In this document: positions 45,893 through 54,374 of the stretch, piece by piece
How the letters are laid out: every line of letters starts with the position of its first letter
Numbering within the stretch: position 1 is the first letter of the stretch
DNA from: Rosettibacter sp037481715
Lineage (GTDB): Bacteria > Bacteroidota > Ignavibacteria > Ignavibacteriales > Melioribacteraceae
Length of the DNA: 64,000 bases
Reading direction: 5' to 3'
Assembly: GCA_037481715.1 (NCBI GenBank)
Contig: JBBFLD010000005.1
Location: 186,001-250,000, forward strand
The notes under the pieces: generated by a model
What the model was told of the DNA's origin: nothing
The model's input: only the letters and a program-made list of their open reading frames with translations
The model's database searches: none
Translations under genes and position numbers: made by a program

Positions 45893-46375
45893 ATGTTTTC
45901 CTTAAATATTAATGCTCTGAACATAATACAGTTGATGCTTGCACCAGCAGTTATGATTAATGCCTGCGGCTTGTTATTACTTGGAATGAACAGTCGATAT
46001 TCAATGGTTGCAAATCGAATTAGACTTCTAAATGAAGAAAAAAGAAAATTACTTTTGAAAATAGGTGAAGGTCCTTACACAACAGAAGATAATGTCAGAC
46101 TTACAAGCATTGCTAGACAAATTGATGCCCTTGTTTATCGTGTTAAACTTGTTAGAAATTCTGTGCTTAGTTTTGTAAGCGCAGTTGCTCTTTTTGTTTT
46201 GTGCTCAATTTTACTTGGCATCGCTTCAATTTTTTCTGTTGAAGGTCTTGATGCTTTTATTACCACTGCATTTTTGCTTGGAATGATTCAGGTTTTACTT
46301 GGTGCATGCTTTACAGCAATTGAATCCAAAAAAGGTTACGATATTATAAAGTTTGAAGTTGAGTCTCATGAATGA
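45893..46375 (+). CDS. DUF2721 membrane protein
   Basis: A 160-residue protein with an N-terminal hydrophobic segment, a charged helical region containing N-R-I-R-L-L-N-E-E-K, and two further transmembrane segments. The pattern L-L-L-G-M-N-S-R-Y-S-x-V-x-N-R-I-R fits DUF2721. Function of the family is unknown. The coding end overlaps the aat start by eight bases (ATGAATGA). Confidence 0.82.
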   Translation: MFSLNINALNIIQLMLAPAVMINACGLLLLGMNSRYSMVANRIRLLNEEKRKLLLKIGEGPYTTEDNVRLTSIARQIDALVYRVKLVRNSVLSFVSAVALFVLCSILLGIASIFSVEGLDAFITTAFLLGMIQVLLGACFTAIESKKGYDIIKFEVESHE

Positions 46376-46970
46376 ACCAAAAATAATTTCAAAGAAAGAT
46401 TTATTAAAACCAGAAAATATGATTCAACTATATGCTCAAGGTGCATTTCCAATGGCAGATGATGATGGAAATATAGAATGGTATTTGCCTGAAATTAGAA
46501 CAATAATACCGCTTGACAATTTTAACATTCCCCGCTCACTTAGAAAATTTATGGAGAAATCTACTTTCGAATACAAAATTGATTCTAAAATTCTTGATGT
46601 TATAATTAATTGTTCTAAAAGACCAAAGACCTGGATTTCTGAGGAATTAATAGAAGCATACAAAGGATTGATTAAACTAGGTTATCTACATTCTATAGAA
46701 GTTTATCAAAATAATGAATTAGTGGGCGGACTTTATGGAGTAACTTACAGAGGAGCCTTCTTTGGTGAATCAATGTTTTCAAAAGTATCTCAGGCTTCAA
46801 AGTGTGCACTTGTTAAATTAATAGAACATCTGAACAAAAAAGAATTTGTTCTGCTGGATGTTCAATTTCAAACAGAACACTTAAAAATGTTTGGTGCAGT
46901 TGAGATTTCTTTTGAAGAATATACAGACTTGCTTTTGAAAGCATACGAAAAGAAAATTAGTTTTAATTAA
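46368..46970 (+). CDS. aat: Leucyl/phenylalanyl-tRNA-protein transferase Aat
   Basis: A 200-residue enzyme that adds Leu or Phe to N-terminal Arg/Lys of proteins, marking them for ClpAP degradation (N-end rule). Conserved segments are Y-A-Q-G-A-F-P-M-A, I-E-W-Y-L-P and G-E-S-M-F-S-K-V-S-x-A-S-K. The longest frame begins with a TTG inside the DUF2721 gene; I take the ATG at 46368 that overlaps its stop. No clpS or clpA is nearby. Confidence 0.93.
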   Translation: MNEPKIISKKDLLKPENMIQLYAQGAFPMADDDGNIEWYLPEIRTIIPLDNFNIPRSLRKFMEKSTFEYKIDSKILDVIINCSKRPKTWISEELIEAYKGLIKLGYLHSIEVYQNNELVGGLYGVTYRGAFFGESMFSKVSQASKCALVKLIEHLNKKEFVLLDVQFQTEHLKMFGAVEISFEEYTDLLLKAYEKKISFN

Positions 46971-47053
46971 CCACCAAAAATTCTGCTCATCTTTGATAAA
47001 TCCTCATATTTTTTTTATACTTATGAATGAAATAATGATTATTAATTAACAAA

Positions 47054-48058
47054 ATGGCGAGTAATATGATACATTACAAAGAATTAGGCTTAGTAAATTC
47101 AAAAGAGCTGTTTCAAAAAGCAATGAAAGGCGGATATGCTATTCCGGCTTTCAATTTTAATAATCTTGAACAACTTCAGGCAATTATTGGTGCTTGCGTA
47201 GAAACAAAATCTCCTGTAATACTGCAGGTATCAAGCGGAGCCCGCAAATATGCAAATCAAACATTGTTAAAACATCTTGCAAAAGGTGCAGTTGAATACG
47301 CTCATGAACTTGGATATGATATTCCAATCGTTCTGCATCTTGACCACGGCGATAGTTTTGAACTTTGCAAATCTTGTATTGAATCAGGCTTTTCATCTGT
47401 AATGATTGACGGCTCCCATTTACCTTATGAACAAAATGTTGAGCTTACAAAAAAAGTAGTTGATTATGCTCATCAGTTTGATGTATCGGTTGAAGGAGAA
47501 CTTGGCGTTCTCGCAGGAATAGAAGATGAAGTATCAAGCGAAGTTACACATTATACAAAACCCGAAGAAGTAGAAGATTTTGTAAGCAAAACAGGTGTTG
47601 ATTCACTTGCAATTTCAATTGGGACATCACACGGCGCAAATAAATTTAAGCCGGAACAATGCACAAGAACTGAAGATGGGATTTTGATTCCTCCGCCACT
47701 CAGATTTGATATACTTGAAGAAATTGAAAAGAGAATCCCAGGATTTCCAATTGTTCTGCATGGAGCTTCATCAGTTCCAGTTGAATTAGTAAGAACAATT
47801 AATACCTATGGCGGAAAATTAAAAGATGCTGTTGGAATTCCAGAAGACCAATTACGTCGAGCAGCTGCTTCTGCTGTTTGCAAAATTAATATTGATTCAG
47901 ACGGCAGATTGGCAATGACAGCAGCTATTAGAAAAGTTATGGCTGAAAATCCAGCAGAATTTGACCCGAGAAAATATCTTGGCCCGGCAAGAGAAGCATT
48001 AAAAGAATTATACAAGCATAAAATTATTAATGTACTTGGAAGTGCAAATAAAGCATAA
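47054..48058 (+). CDS. fba: Class II fructose-bisphosphate aldolase-like protein
   Basis: A 334-residue zinc-dependent ketose-bisphosphate aldolase. Seen: A-F-N-F-N-N at residues ~33, zinc ligands in L-H-L-D-H-G-D, V-E-G-E-L-G, G-T-S-H-G and L-H-G-A-S-S. The E-G-E-L-G-V-L-A-G-I-E-D-E loop and long C-terminal extension fit the long glycolytic subclass. It cleaves fructose-1,6-bisphosphate in glycolysis and gluconeogenesis. A start at the internal ATG four codons in is also possible. The gene ends in a clear terminator. Confidence 0.93.
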   Translation: MASNMIHYKELGLVNSKELFQKAMKGGYAIPAFNFNNLEQLQAIIGACVETKSPVILQVSSGARKYANQTLLKHLAKGAVEYAHELGYDIPIVLHLDHGDSFELCKSCIESGFSSVMIDGSHLPYEQNVELTKKVVDYAHQFDVSVEGELGVLAGIEDEVSSEVTHYTKPEEVEDFVSKTGVDSLAISIGTSHGANKFKPEQCTRTEDGILIPPPLRFDILEEIEKRIPGFPIVLHGASSVPVELVRTINTYGGKLKDAVGIPEDQLRRAAASAVCKINIDSDGRLAMTAAIRKVMAENPAEFDPRKYLGPAREALKELYKHKIINVLGSANKA

Positions 48059-48067
48059 GAAATAAAA

Positions 48068-48109
48068 AAGGGAATCCATAGAAGAGTTCAAGGATTCCCT
48101 TAATTTTTT
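48068..48109. terminator. Rho-independent terminator after fba
   Basis: Arms AAGGGAATCC (48068-48077) and GGATTCCCTT (48092-48101) pair perfectly around a 14-base loop and are followed by a TTTTTT tract. It lies between fba and the converging cytochrome c gene and may also serve the latter. Confidence 0.85.
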
Positions 48110-48127
48110 CCATCAAATTTATTTACT

Positions 48128-48538
48128 TTATCTCGTCAACAAGTAATCTGCTATCTTTCCCAAATCTTTTACATCAAGATTATTGAATGACGGCATCACG
48201 ATGTTCTTGTATTGCACTCTAAATTGTTTCAATCTTTCATTGCTGTATGAAGATGGATTTCTTAAGTAATTGATTAAATTTTCTCTATTCCAATATTTAT
48301 TTATTTGAACAAGAGCAGGAGCTATTTTGCTTCCTTCGAGATTTTGTCCATGGCAGGCAGTACAGCCATTTTCACGAATTAATGTTAAGCCGTCTTTCTC
48401 TTCATTTGACTGCATTGTTTTCTCAACATAATTTTCAGCAACAACAGGTTCTTCTTTTGGTTTAGTAATTCTTCCTAAGATAAAAAGTATTATAAATAAA
48501 CCTAAAAAAGCAGCAAGCCATTTTTGTGCATTTGTCAT
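48128..48538 (-). CDS. Membrane-anchored monoheme cytochrome c
   Basis: A 136-residue protein with one N-terminal hydrophobic helix (residues ~8-23) and a class I cytochrome c domain. The heme-binding C-T-A-C-H is at residues 59-63, and a likely distal Met lies in I-V-M-P-S-F. A longer frame begins 57 codons upstream inside the preceding gene; the ATG at 48538 has AAAGGAAA just before it and is preferred. It is the last gene of the AmmeMemoRadiSam run, 59 bp after its neighbour, and could carry electrons outside the cytoplasm. Confidence 0.9.
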   Translation of the reverse strand: MTNAQKWLAAFLGLFIILFILGRITKPKEEPVVAENYVEKTMQSNEEKDGLTLIRENGCTACHGQNLEGSKIAPALVQINKYWNRENLINYLRNPSSYSNERLKQFRVQYKNIVMPSFNNLDVKDLGKIADYLLTR

Positions 48539-48597
48539 ATGTTTTCCTTTCTTTTTCAATTGTAAAATTAATAGGTAAGAAAACCAATTACAATTTT

Positions 48598-50793
48598 TCA
48601 TATAATTATTGTTAAGCAAAGGAATAAAAGAATCACAAGCAGTATAACAGAAACTTGTAATCCATAAAATGGAATTAATATTAAACTTGCAGTCAAAGAA
48701 CCAATGCATCCTCCAATTAAATCTGATGCATACAACTGTGAAATTAATTTCTGTTGATTTTCAGTTTTGTAAAAACTTGCGAAAGAAAAAATTCCCGCAG
48801 TAAAAAATCCATCGAGCAAAAGCAAAACAAGAAAAATTATCAAAGAGCTTTGCAGAATTGTTTTCATAAAAAAGTAAACCGCAAAATTCAAAAGCAGAAA
48901 TGAAGCTATAAGAATTATTCCCGCATACTTTTCTTTCTTTTGCAAAGAAGAAATAAAATAATTAGTCAAATAAGCTCCTATTGATAAACCAATCATAAAG
49001 GAAGTCAGAAGAATTCCAATGTCTCTGTATAATATTCCATTTTGATTTTGATAAATAATTAAAAGTATAACTTCTGAAATCATTCCAACAAAACCAGCTG
49101 TAAATACAACCAAGATTCTTTTGAGATTGTCTTGATTTCTCAGAATAAGAAAAAATGCGAATAAAATTATAAGTGCAATTATCAATAATTTTTTGTTTGA
49201 TCTTTGTTTTATCGAACTAATTGCAAGTGGAATATTTTTATAAGCCAACTCCGGGAAAAATTTTGATAACCATATTGATGTTGTGTATGCATAACAAACA
49301 GGCTGCAAATCAGAATTTACATTTTCTGATATTTCATTAAAGATTCTCTGAATCTCATAAAATCTGTCGTTTGTGAAAACATAATTTATGTATTGAGGTG
49401 AAACTAATTTAGTTTCGAGTTTTCTTTCATTGAATCTGTTGATGAGCTCTGAAACATTTTTAATTAATTTCGACTTTGATGCAATAAAAATTACACCGGG
49501 CAAAATAATTGTATTTTCAAAATTTATTTTAAGAGCATTGTAAATACTTTTGTTTCTTTCCTTTAATTGATTTGTCCAAATGTTTTCTGATGAGCGAATT
49601 CTAAAAGCAAGGATTCCACTTTGAGTTAAAGAATTATAACATTGTTGAAAAAACTCTTTTGTGTAAAATCGATTATTTTGTGCAGACATTGGTTCGGGCA
49701 TCCCGATGAGAATTAAATCATAAGAATGTTTGCTGCTCAAAAATTTACGTGGGTCATCATAAACAATTTTTACTTTTGGATTTTTTAGAGGATTAGATAA
49801 ATTTTCCGGCAGATAATTTTTAACCGCATCAATTAATTCCTTGTTGATTTCTACATAATCAATTTTTTTAACTGGTAATTTCAATAATTCATAAATAATT
49901 CCTTCAAATCCTCCGCCGAGGACAAGAATTTTATCAATCTTCTCAAGCTGCAAAGTTGAAATGTGCACAATCTCTTCTGCTTCAAGACTTTCAGTTTCAT
50001 AAGCAAGAGCATCATCTATAAAAACATTTATCTGATTTTCAAATGATGAAATTGAAACCCGCCCGTAAGGAGTATCAATAGATTTAATTAGAAATGGATG
50101 ATTCCACGAAGTCATGTAATAATCAATTTTTTTATTAAATAAGAAAAGAATGAAAATAACAACAAATGTTAAAACCGAGAAAAAATTTTTTGTCATTCTA
50201 ATTTTTTCAAATGAAATAGAAGCCGTAATAGTTAAAACCAAACAACAAAACAATGCTGCAGAAAAATTGTTCACTTTTAAACTCAATAAAAGAGTAGAAC
50301 ATAAACCGCCAACAACAGCTCCAGCACTTTCAATTGCATAAGCTTTTGCAAGTGTTTCATTTTCAGCAAGAAAATTTTTTGCTGTCCATTGAAATAATAA
50401 TCCAGAAATCAAACTCAACGGGATTAAAGCAATTATTAACACAAAAATTTGCTGCAAAAAGGGAAGATAACCGCCGGATACAGAACTAAAAATATATCTA
50501 ATCGAACGAATAAATATAAAATCTCCAAGCAGGAATAAAGTTGAAAGATGAAATAGAATTTGAATATGATTTATTTTTGGCATGAAAGAGTATTTGCCAA
50601 TTGAAGCTCCTAAAGCAGAACCAATTAACCAGATTCCAAATGAAAGAATATAAATTAATTCAATTCCATAGAAAGCAACATTTAATTCTCTTAGAATTAT
50701 AACCTGTGCAAGGATTGAAAAAAAACCAACAGCACAAAGATGAATTATGGATGTAATTTTTGGATTAATCAAAATCTTTTTCACTGAAGACAT
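48598..50793 (-). CDS. Multi-pass membrane protein with spermidine-synthase-like domain, catalytic Asp replaced
   Basis: A 731-residue protein: N-terminal transmembrane helices (~15-225), a soluble Rossmann methyltransferase-like core (~230-500) and C-terminal transmembrane helices. The core has V-L-G-G-G-F-E-G and the acidic E-I-N-K-E, as in SAM-binding spermidine synthases. Where these have the D-x-x-D-P catalytic region it has I-G-M-P-E-P, so aminopropyl transfer is doubtful. It belongs to the fused transporter/spermidine-synthase-like group. Its start overlaps the upstream MEMO-AMMECR1 gene; ATG codons 39 and 27 bp further upstream are alternatives. Confidence 0.8.
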   Translation of the reverse strand: MSSVKKILINPKITSIIHLCAVGFFSILAQVIILRELNVAFYGIELIYILSFGIWLIGSALGASIGKYSFMPKINHIQILFHLSTLFLLGDFIFIRSIRYIFSSVSGGYLPFLQQIFVLIIALIPLSLISGLLFQWTAKNFLAENETLAKAYAIESAGAVVGGLCSTLLLSLKVNNFSAALFCCLVLTITASISFEKIRMTKNFFSVLTFVVIFILFLFNKKIDYYMTSWNHPFLIKSIDTPYGRVSISSFENQINVFIDDALAYETESLEAEEIVHISTLQLEKIDKILVLGGGFEGIIYELLKLPVKKIDYVEINKELIDAVKNYLPENLSNPLKNPKVKIVYDDPRKFLSSKHSYDLILIGMPEPMSAQNNRFYTKEFFQQCYNSLTQSGILAFRIRSSENIWTNQLKERNKSIYNALKINFENTIILPGVIFIASKSKLIKNVSELINRFNERKLETKLVSPQYINYVFTNDRFYEIQRIFNEISENVNSDLQPVCYAYTTSIWLSKFFPELAYKNIPLAISSIKQRSNKKLLIIALIILFAFFLILRNQDNLKRILVVFTAGFVGMISEVILLIIYQNQNGILYRDIGILLTSFMIGLSIGAYLTNYFISSLQKKEKYAGIILIASFLLLNFAVYFFMKTILQSSLIIFLVLLLLDGFFTAGIFSFASFYKTENQQKLISQLYASDLIGGCIGSLTASLILIPFYGLQVSVILLVILLFLCLTIII

Positions 50794-52288
50794 CTGCCTG
50801 AAAAGTAAAGAGTTCTGCATTTTTCCAGTCACCAGCTTTTAAGCCAGCTTTAAAACAGAGTTGATTTAAAAATACTTCTTTGCTCCATCCAGTTTCGGTT
50901 GCAACTTGCGGCAGAAAAACAGCCTGCTTGTTTCCTTTCTTTACAATAACTCCATCTCTGCCAAGAACAATTTCATCTGCATTGATTATTTTTTTGTATG
51001 GCGTTAAAACGGAAATTTCAATTTCGATTTGCTCGAGTTCATTTTCTGCAAGAGGACGAAAACGGGTATCGTTAAAAGCAGATTGAAGAGCCATTGCACC
51101 AACAAGAGTGCAAAGCGGTGTATCTTCTGACATGTGGCCAATACATCCGCGAAGTTCTCCGTGTTTTTTAAGTGTCACAAAAGCACCTCTTTTGACTTTG
51201 AGTTTCTGATTCATATTTCGAGGTATGGGAACTGTTTGAGTCTTGAAATATTGCTCAAGAGTATTGCGGGCAAATTTTAGAAGAAATTTTTTATCAGAAG
51301 AATTTAATTGATAAGAATCATCAGTGATTAATGTATCAACATCAGTTGGTTCATCAAAAACTTTTTTAGAAATTGCGACCGCACCATAACCGACAACTCT
51401 GTCAGTGCTTCCCACTGGATTATAACCCGAATTACAATAGCTGATAATTTTGGCTCCCTTGGCTCCAAGTTCATTTGATGCGCAAATTGCAGCAATGATT
51501 GGAGCTTCGCCGCAAGCACAGGTTGCAAGTTGTTCTATTCCTTTTTGTAATTGTTTGTCTAAGACATTTTTCAATTTTTCTGGATTTAATTCTGTAATTG
51601 ATTTGAGAGTAATGTTGTCAACTTTGATTGCATCATCAAATTTGGGATAATGAGAAAGGTCTGAACTTGCAATAATTAGAGATTTTTTATTTTGTAAAAC
51701 TTCAGCCAGAGCTTTTCCAAAGCGTCTGCATAAATTAATGTCAGAAGAACCTACAATTATTGGGAGTATTTTTACATCTGGGAACAAATATTTAATAAAT
51801 GGCAATTGAACTTCAATTGAATGCTCTTTTGCATGAACTGCAAGATTTACAGTAATATCATTATCTTTTTTCAATAATTCATTCGCAGTTTTGCTGTCGA
51901 TTTTTAAAGAACCGATTGGTGTAGAAAAAGAACCATTTGGATAAATAGAGATTCCATAAAAATTTGGTGTTGTATGATTTGTTCCAAGTATTACAATTAA
52001 ATCATAGTTTTCATTTTTGATTTGATTGAAAGCATCCGCAGCAATTTGACCTGAATAAATATAACCTGCATGAGGCACGATAAGAGCAACTATGCTGTCT
52101 GCTGTTTTTGTTTTTGCATTCTTCAAAAAAACTTCTATTTGTTTTTTTAGTATGATTGAATCACCGGAATAAAATTGTCCAGCAAAAACAGGGTAGCGTG
52201 TTGAATCAATTAAGCTATTGGACTTGTTTTCTGCTTTACATGAAATAAATGTTAATGTAAAAAGAAGAAAGTATAAAAGTTTTTTCAT
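50765..52288 (-). CDS. MEMO-AMMECR1 fusion lipoprotein (AmmeMemoRadiSam system)
   Basis: A 507-residue protein with a lipoprotein signal (lipobox F-I-S-C, Cys17). Residues ~32-305 form a MEMO1-like (extradiol-dioxygenase-fold) domain with conserved His73 (P-H-A-G), His105 (L-G-T-N-H), H-S-I-E-V-Q and Cys259 (C-G-E-A-P). Residues ~335-505 form an AMMECR1 domain with L-R-G-C-I-G at 379-384. These two domains and a radical SAM protein define the AmmeMemoRadiSam set, of unknown general function. The neighbouring radical SAM gene precedes it by 24 bp. The lipid anchor would place it outside the cytoplasm. Confidence 0.93.
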   Translation of the reverse strand: MKKLLYFLLFTLTFISCKAENKSNSLIDSTRYPVFAGQFYSGDSIILKKQIEVFLKNAKTKTADSIVALIVPHAGYIYSGQIAADAFNQIKNENYDLIVILGTNHTTPNFYGISIYPNGSFSTPIGSLKIDSKTANELLKKDNDITVNLAVHAKEHSIEVQLPFIKYLFPDVKILPIIVGSSDINLCRRFGKALAEVLQNKKSLIIASSDLSHYPKFDDAIKVDNITLKSITELNPEKLKNVLDKQLQKGIEQLATCACGEAPIIAAICASNELGAKGAKIISYCNSGYNPVGSTDRVVGYGAVAISKKVFDEPTDVDTLITDDSYQLNSSDKKFLLKFARNTLEQYFKTQTVPIPRNMNQKLKVKRGAFVTLKKHGELRGCIGHMSEDTPLCTLVGAMALQSAFNDTRFRPLAENELEQIEIEISVLTPYKKIINADEIVLGRDGVIVKKGNKQAVFLPQVATETGWSKEVFLNQLCFKAGLKAGDWKNAELFTFQADVFSEKDFD

Positions 52289-52312
52289 TTTACTATCCTT
52301 TTAAGAAAAATA

Positions 52313-53545
52313 TTATTTCCAAACTCCGGCTATTGTTTGACCGCAATATTCACATTTTCCATTTTTTAAGTGAATTTCTGTTGTGAACATTCCATTTCTT
52401 TTGATAACAATTTTTTTGCAATTTGGACAGTAAGTTGAATTGCCCGGATGCCCCGGCACATTTCCAATAAATACATAGTGAATTCCTTTTGACATTGCAA
52501 TATCTCTTGCTTTCTCAAGTGTAGAGATTGGTGTTGGCGGAAGATTTAGTAATTTGTAATCAGGATGAAATCTTGTAAAATGAACAGGAACATCTGGACC
52601 AACTTCGTTAACAATCCAGCTTGAAAGATCATTTAACATTTTATCTGAATCATTTAATGTAGGAACAACAAGATTAACAATTTCAAGATGAGTTTTGGTT
52701 TTTGAAATTTGCTTAATACTTTTTAGAACAGGTTTTAATTCTGCAGCAGATACTTTTCTATAAAAATCTTCGCTGAATCCTTTAAGATCAATTTTAATTG
52801 CGTCAAGAAATTCGCACATTTCTTTGAGCGGTTCTTCATTCATAAATCCACAGCTGATTAAAACACTTCTAATGTTTTTTCTTTTTGCAAGTTTTGCAAT
52901 GTCAAGTAAATATTCTGTAAAAACTGTTGGTTCATTATAAGTGAAAGCAATTACAGGCACGTTTTGATAAAAAGCTGCATCAACAATTTTTTGTGGTGGA
53001 ATATATTCAACTTGAAAGTCTTCCGGTTTTGCTTGTGATATTTCCCAGTTTTGGCAGAATTGACATGATAAAGGGCAGCCGGCAGTTGCAAGAGAGAATG
53101 CCTGACTGCCAGGCAGAAAATGATAAAACGGTTTTTTCTCAATTGGGTCAACATGAATTGAAACAGGCCTTCCGTAAACAAGACTTTTTAATTTTCCATC
53201 AATATTTATTCTTGCACGGCATTTTCCGCGTTCGCCTTCTTTGATAATACATCCCTGAGCACAAAGCAAACATTTAATAATTGTTTCTTTGTGTTCAAAT
53301 TGATTTATTCCTGAAATCTCAGATGGAGAGTGACAGAGTTGACAATTAACATTTTTAGATTCTGTAGAAATCCAGTAACGAGCAATAGGAGAATATTTGT
53401 AAAGTTCTTTTTTGTAATCTGATTGAAATTTATGATTAATAAAATTTAGCAGTTCTTCATTCAAAGAAGAAATAAAAGCAAATGCTCCTCCAAGATAAAA
53501 ACTTGTTTTTATAAAATTGCGGCGCGAATAATTTTCCTTAAGCAT
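52313..53545 (-). CDS. AmmeMemoRadiSam radical SAM enzyme with Tat signal and CxxCH motif
   Basis: A 410-residue protein. The N-terminus has S-R-R-N-F-I-K followed by a hydrophobic stretch, a close match to the twin-arginine consensus. A c-type heme motif C-Q-L-C-H lies at residues 68-72, a cysteine group C-L-L-C-A-Q-G-C at 92-99, the radical SAM cluster C157-x3-C161-x2-C164, and a zinc-ribbon-like C373/C376/C398/C401 at the end. Y-N-E-P-T and K-I-D-L-K-G are normal for this PflA-related family. If exported folded by Tat, SAM supply is a puzzle. It follows the slipin gene by 11 bp. Confidence 0.92.
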   Translation of the reverse strand: MLKENYSRRNFIKTSFYLGGAFAFISSLNEELLNFINHKFQSDYKKELYKYSPIARYWISTESKNVNCQLCHSPSEISGINQFEHKETIIKCLLCAQGCIIKEGERGKCRARINIDGKLKSLVYGRPVSIHVDPIEKKPFYHFLPGSQAFSLATAGCPLSCQFCQNWEISQAKPEDFQVEYIPPQKIVDAAFYQNVPVIAFTYNEPTVFTEYLLDIAKLAKRKNIRSVLISCGFMNEEPLKEMCEFLDAIKIDLKGFSEDFYRKVSAAELKPVLKSIKQISKTKTHLEIVNLVVPTLNDSDKMLNDLSSWIVNEVGPDVPVHFTRFHPDYKLLNLPPTPISTLEKARDIAMSKGIHYVFIGNVPGHPGNSTYCPNCKKIVIKRNGMFTTEIHLKNGKCEYCGQTIAGVWK

Positions 53546-53556
53546 TTTTTATAAAA

Positions 53557-54336
53557 TTATTTTTCTTCTTTTTTTGCTTTTTCCATTAATTCAAAAAATG
53601 GTTTGAATAAATCAATTGGAACAGGGAAAATAGTTGTAGAATTTTTTTCTGCTGCAACTTCAACCAAAGTTTGTAAAAATCTCAATTGCAATGCATAGGG
53701 AGAACTGCTGATAATCTTTGATGCATCTGCAAGGCGTTGTGATGCTTGATATTCTCCTTCTGCATGAATTACTTTTGCTCGTCGTTCTCTTTCTGCTTCT
53801 GCTTGTCGTGCTATTGCACGCTGCATTTCAACAGGTAAATCAACATTCTTAACTTCAACAAGCGAAACTTTTATTCCCCATGGTGCTGTATGTGTATCAA
53901 TAGTTTCTTGAAGATGTCTGTTAATTTTTTCTCTTTCTGTTAAAAGCTCATCAAGTTCAGATTGTCCGAGCATGCTTCTTAAAGTAGTTTGTGCAAGCTG
54001 AGAAGTTGCATAAAGATAATTTTCTACTTCAACAACTGCTTTTGCAGCATCAATAACTCTGAAGTAAACAACAGCACTGACTTTAATTGAAATATTATCT
54101 TTTGTAATTACATCCTGAGGCGGAACTTCCATTGCAACTACTCTTAAACTTACTCTTACCATTCTATCAACTATTGGGATAAGAAAGATTAATCCTGGAC
54201 CTTTTGTTGGAATCAATCTTCCCAATCTAAAAATTACTCCTCGTTCATACTCTCTTAAAATTCTTATTGCACTTGCAAGAATTATGATAACAAATAAAAT
54301 TATGATAAATGTAACGGTAATATTTTCAGGTCCCAT
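53557..54336 (-). CDS. Slipin/stomatin-like SPFH protein
   Basis: A 259-residue protein with one N-terminal transmembrane segment (~8-25) and an SPFH domain. Typical are E-Y-E-R-G-V-I-F-R-L-G-R, G-P-G-L-I-F-L-I-P and D-V-I-T-K-D-N-I-S. A charged A-E-A-E-R-E-R-R-A-K coiled segment follows. Stomatin-like proteins with a neighbouring NfeD protease are known from Pyrococcus (PH1511/PH1510), where the protease cleaves the stomatin. Here it lies 38 bp after NfeD. AAGGAGAAAT precedes its ATG. Confidence 0.95.
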   Translation of the reverse strand: MGPENITVTFIIILFVIIILASAIRILREYERGVIFRLGRLIPTKGPGLIFLIPIVDRMVRVSLRVVAMEVPPQDVITKDNISIKVSAVVYFRVIDAAKAVVEVENYLYATSQLAQTTLRSMLGQSELDELLTEREKINRHLQETIDTHTAPWGIKVSLVEVKNVDLPVEMQRAIARQAEAERERRAKVIHAEGEYQASQRLADASKIISSSPYALQLRFLQTLVEVAAEKNSTTIFPVPIDLFKPFFELMEKAKKEEK

Positions 54337-54374
54337 TTCAATTTCTCCTTTTTAATTTATATGTCTATAAGAAA

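Noticed and set aside
48539..48709. Longer cytochrome c frame with 57 extra N-terminal residues
   Set aside because: The extension lies mostly inside the preceding gene, is rich in Asn and Cys without a signal, and the ATG at 48538 has a ribosome binding site and gives a proper membrane anchor.
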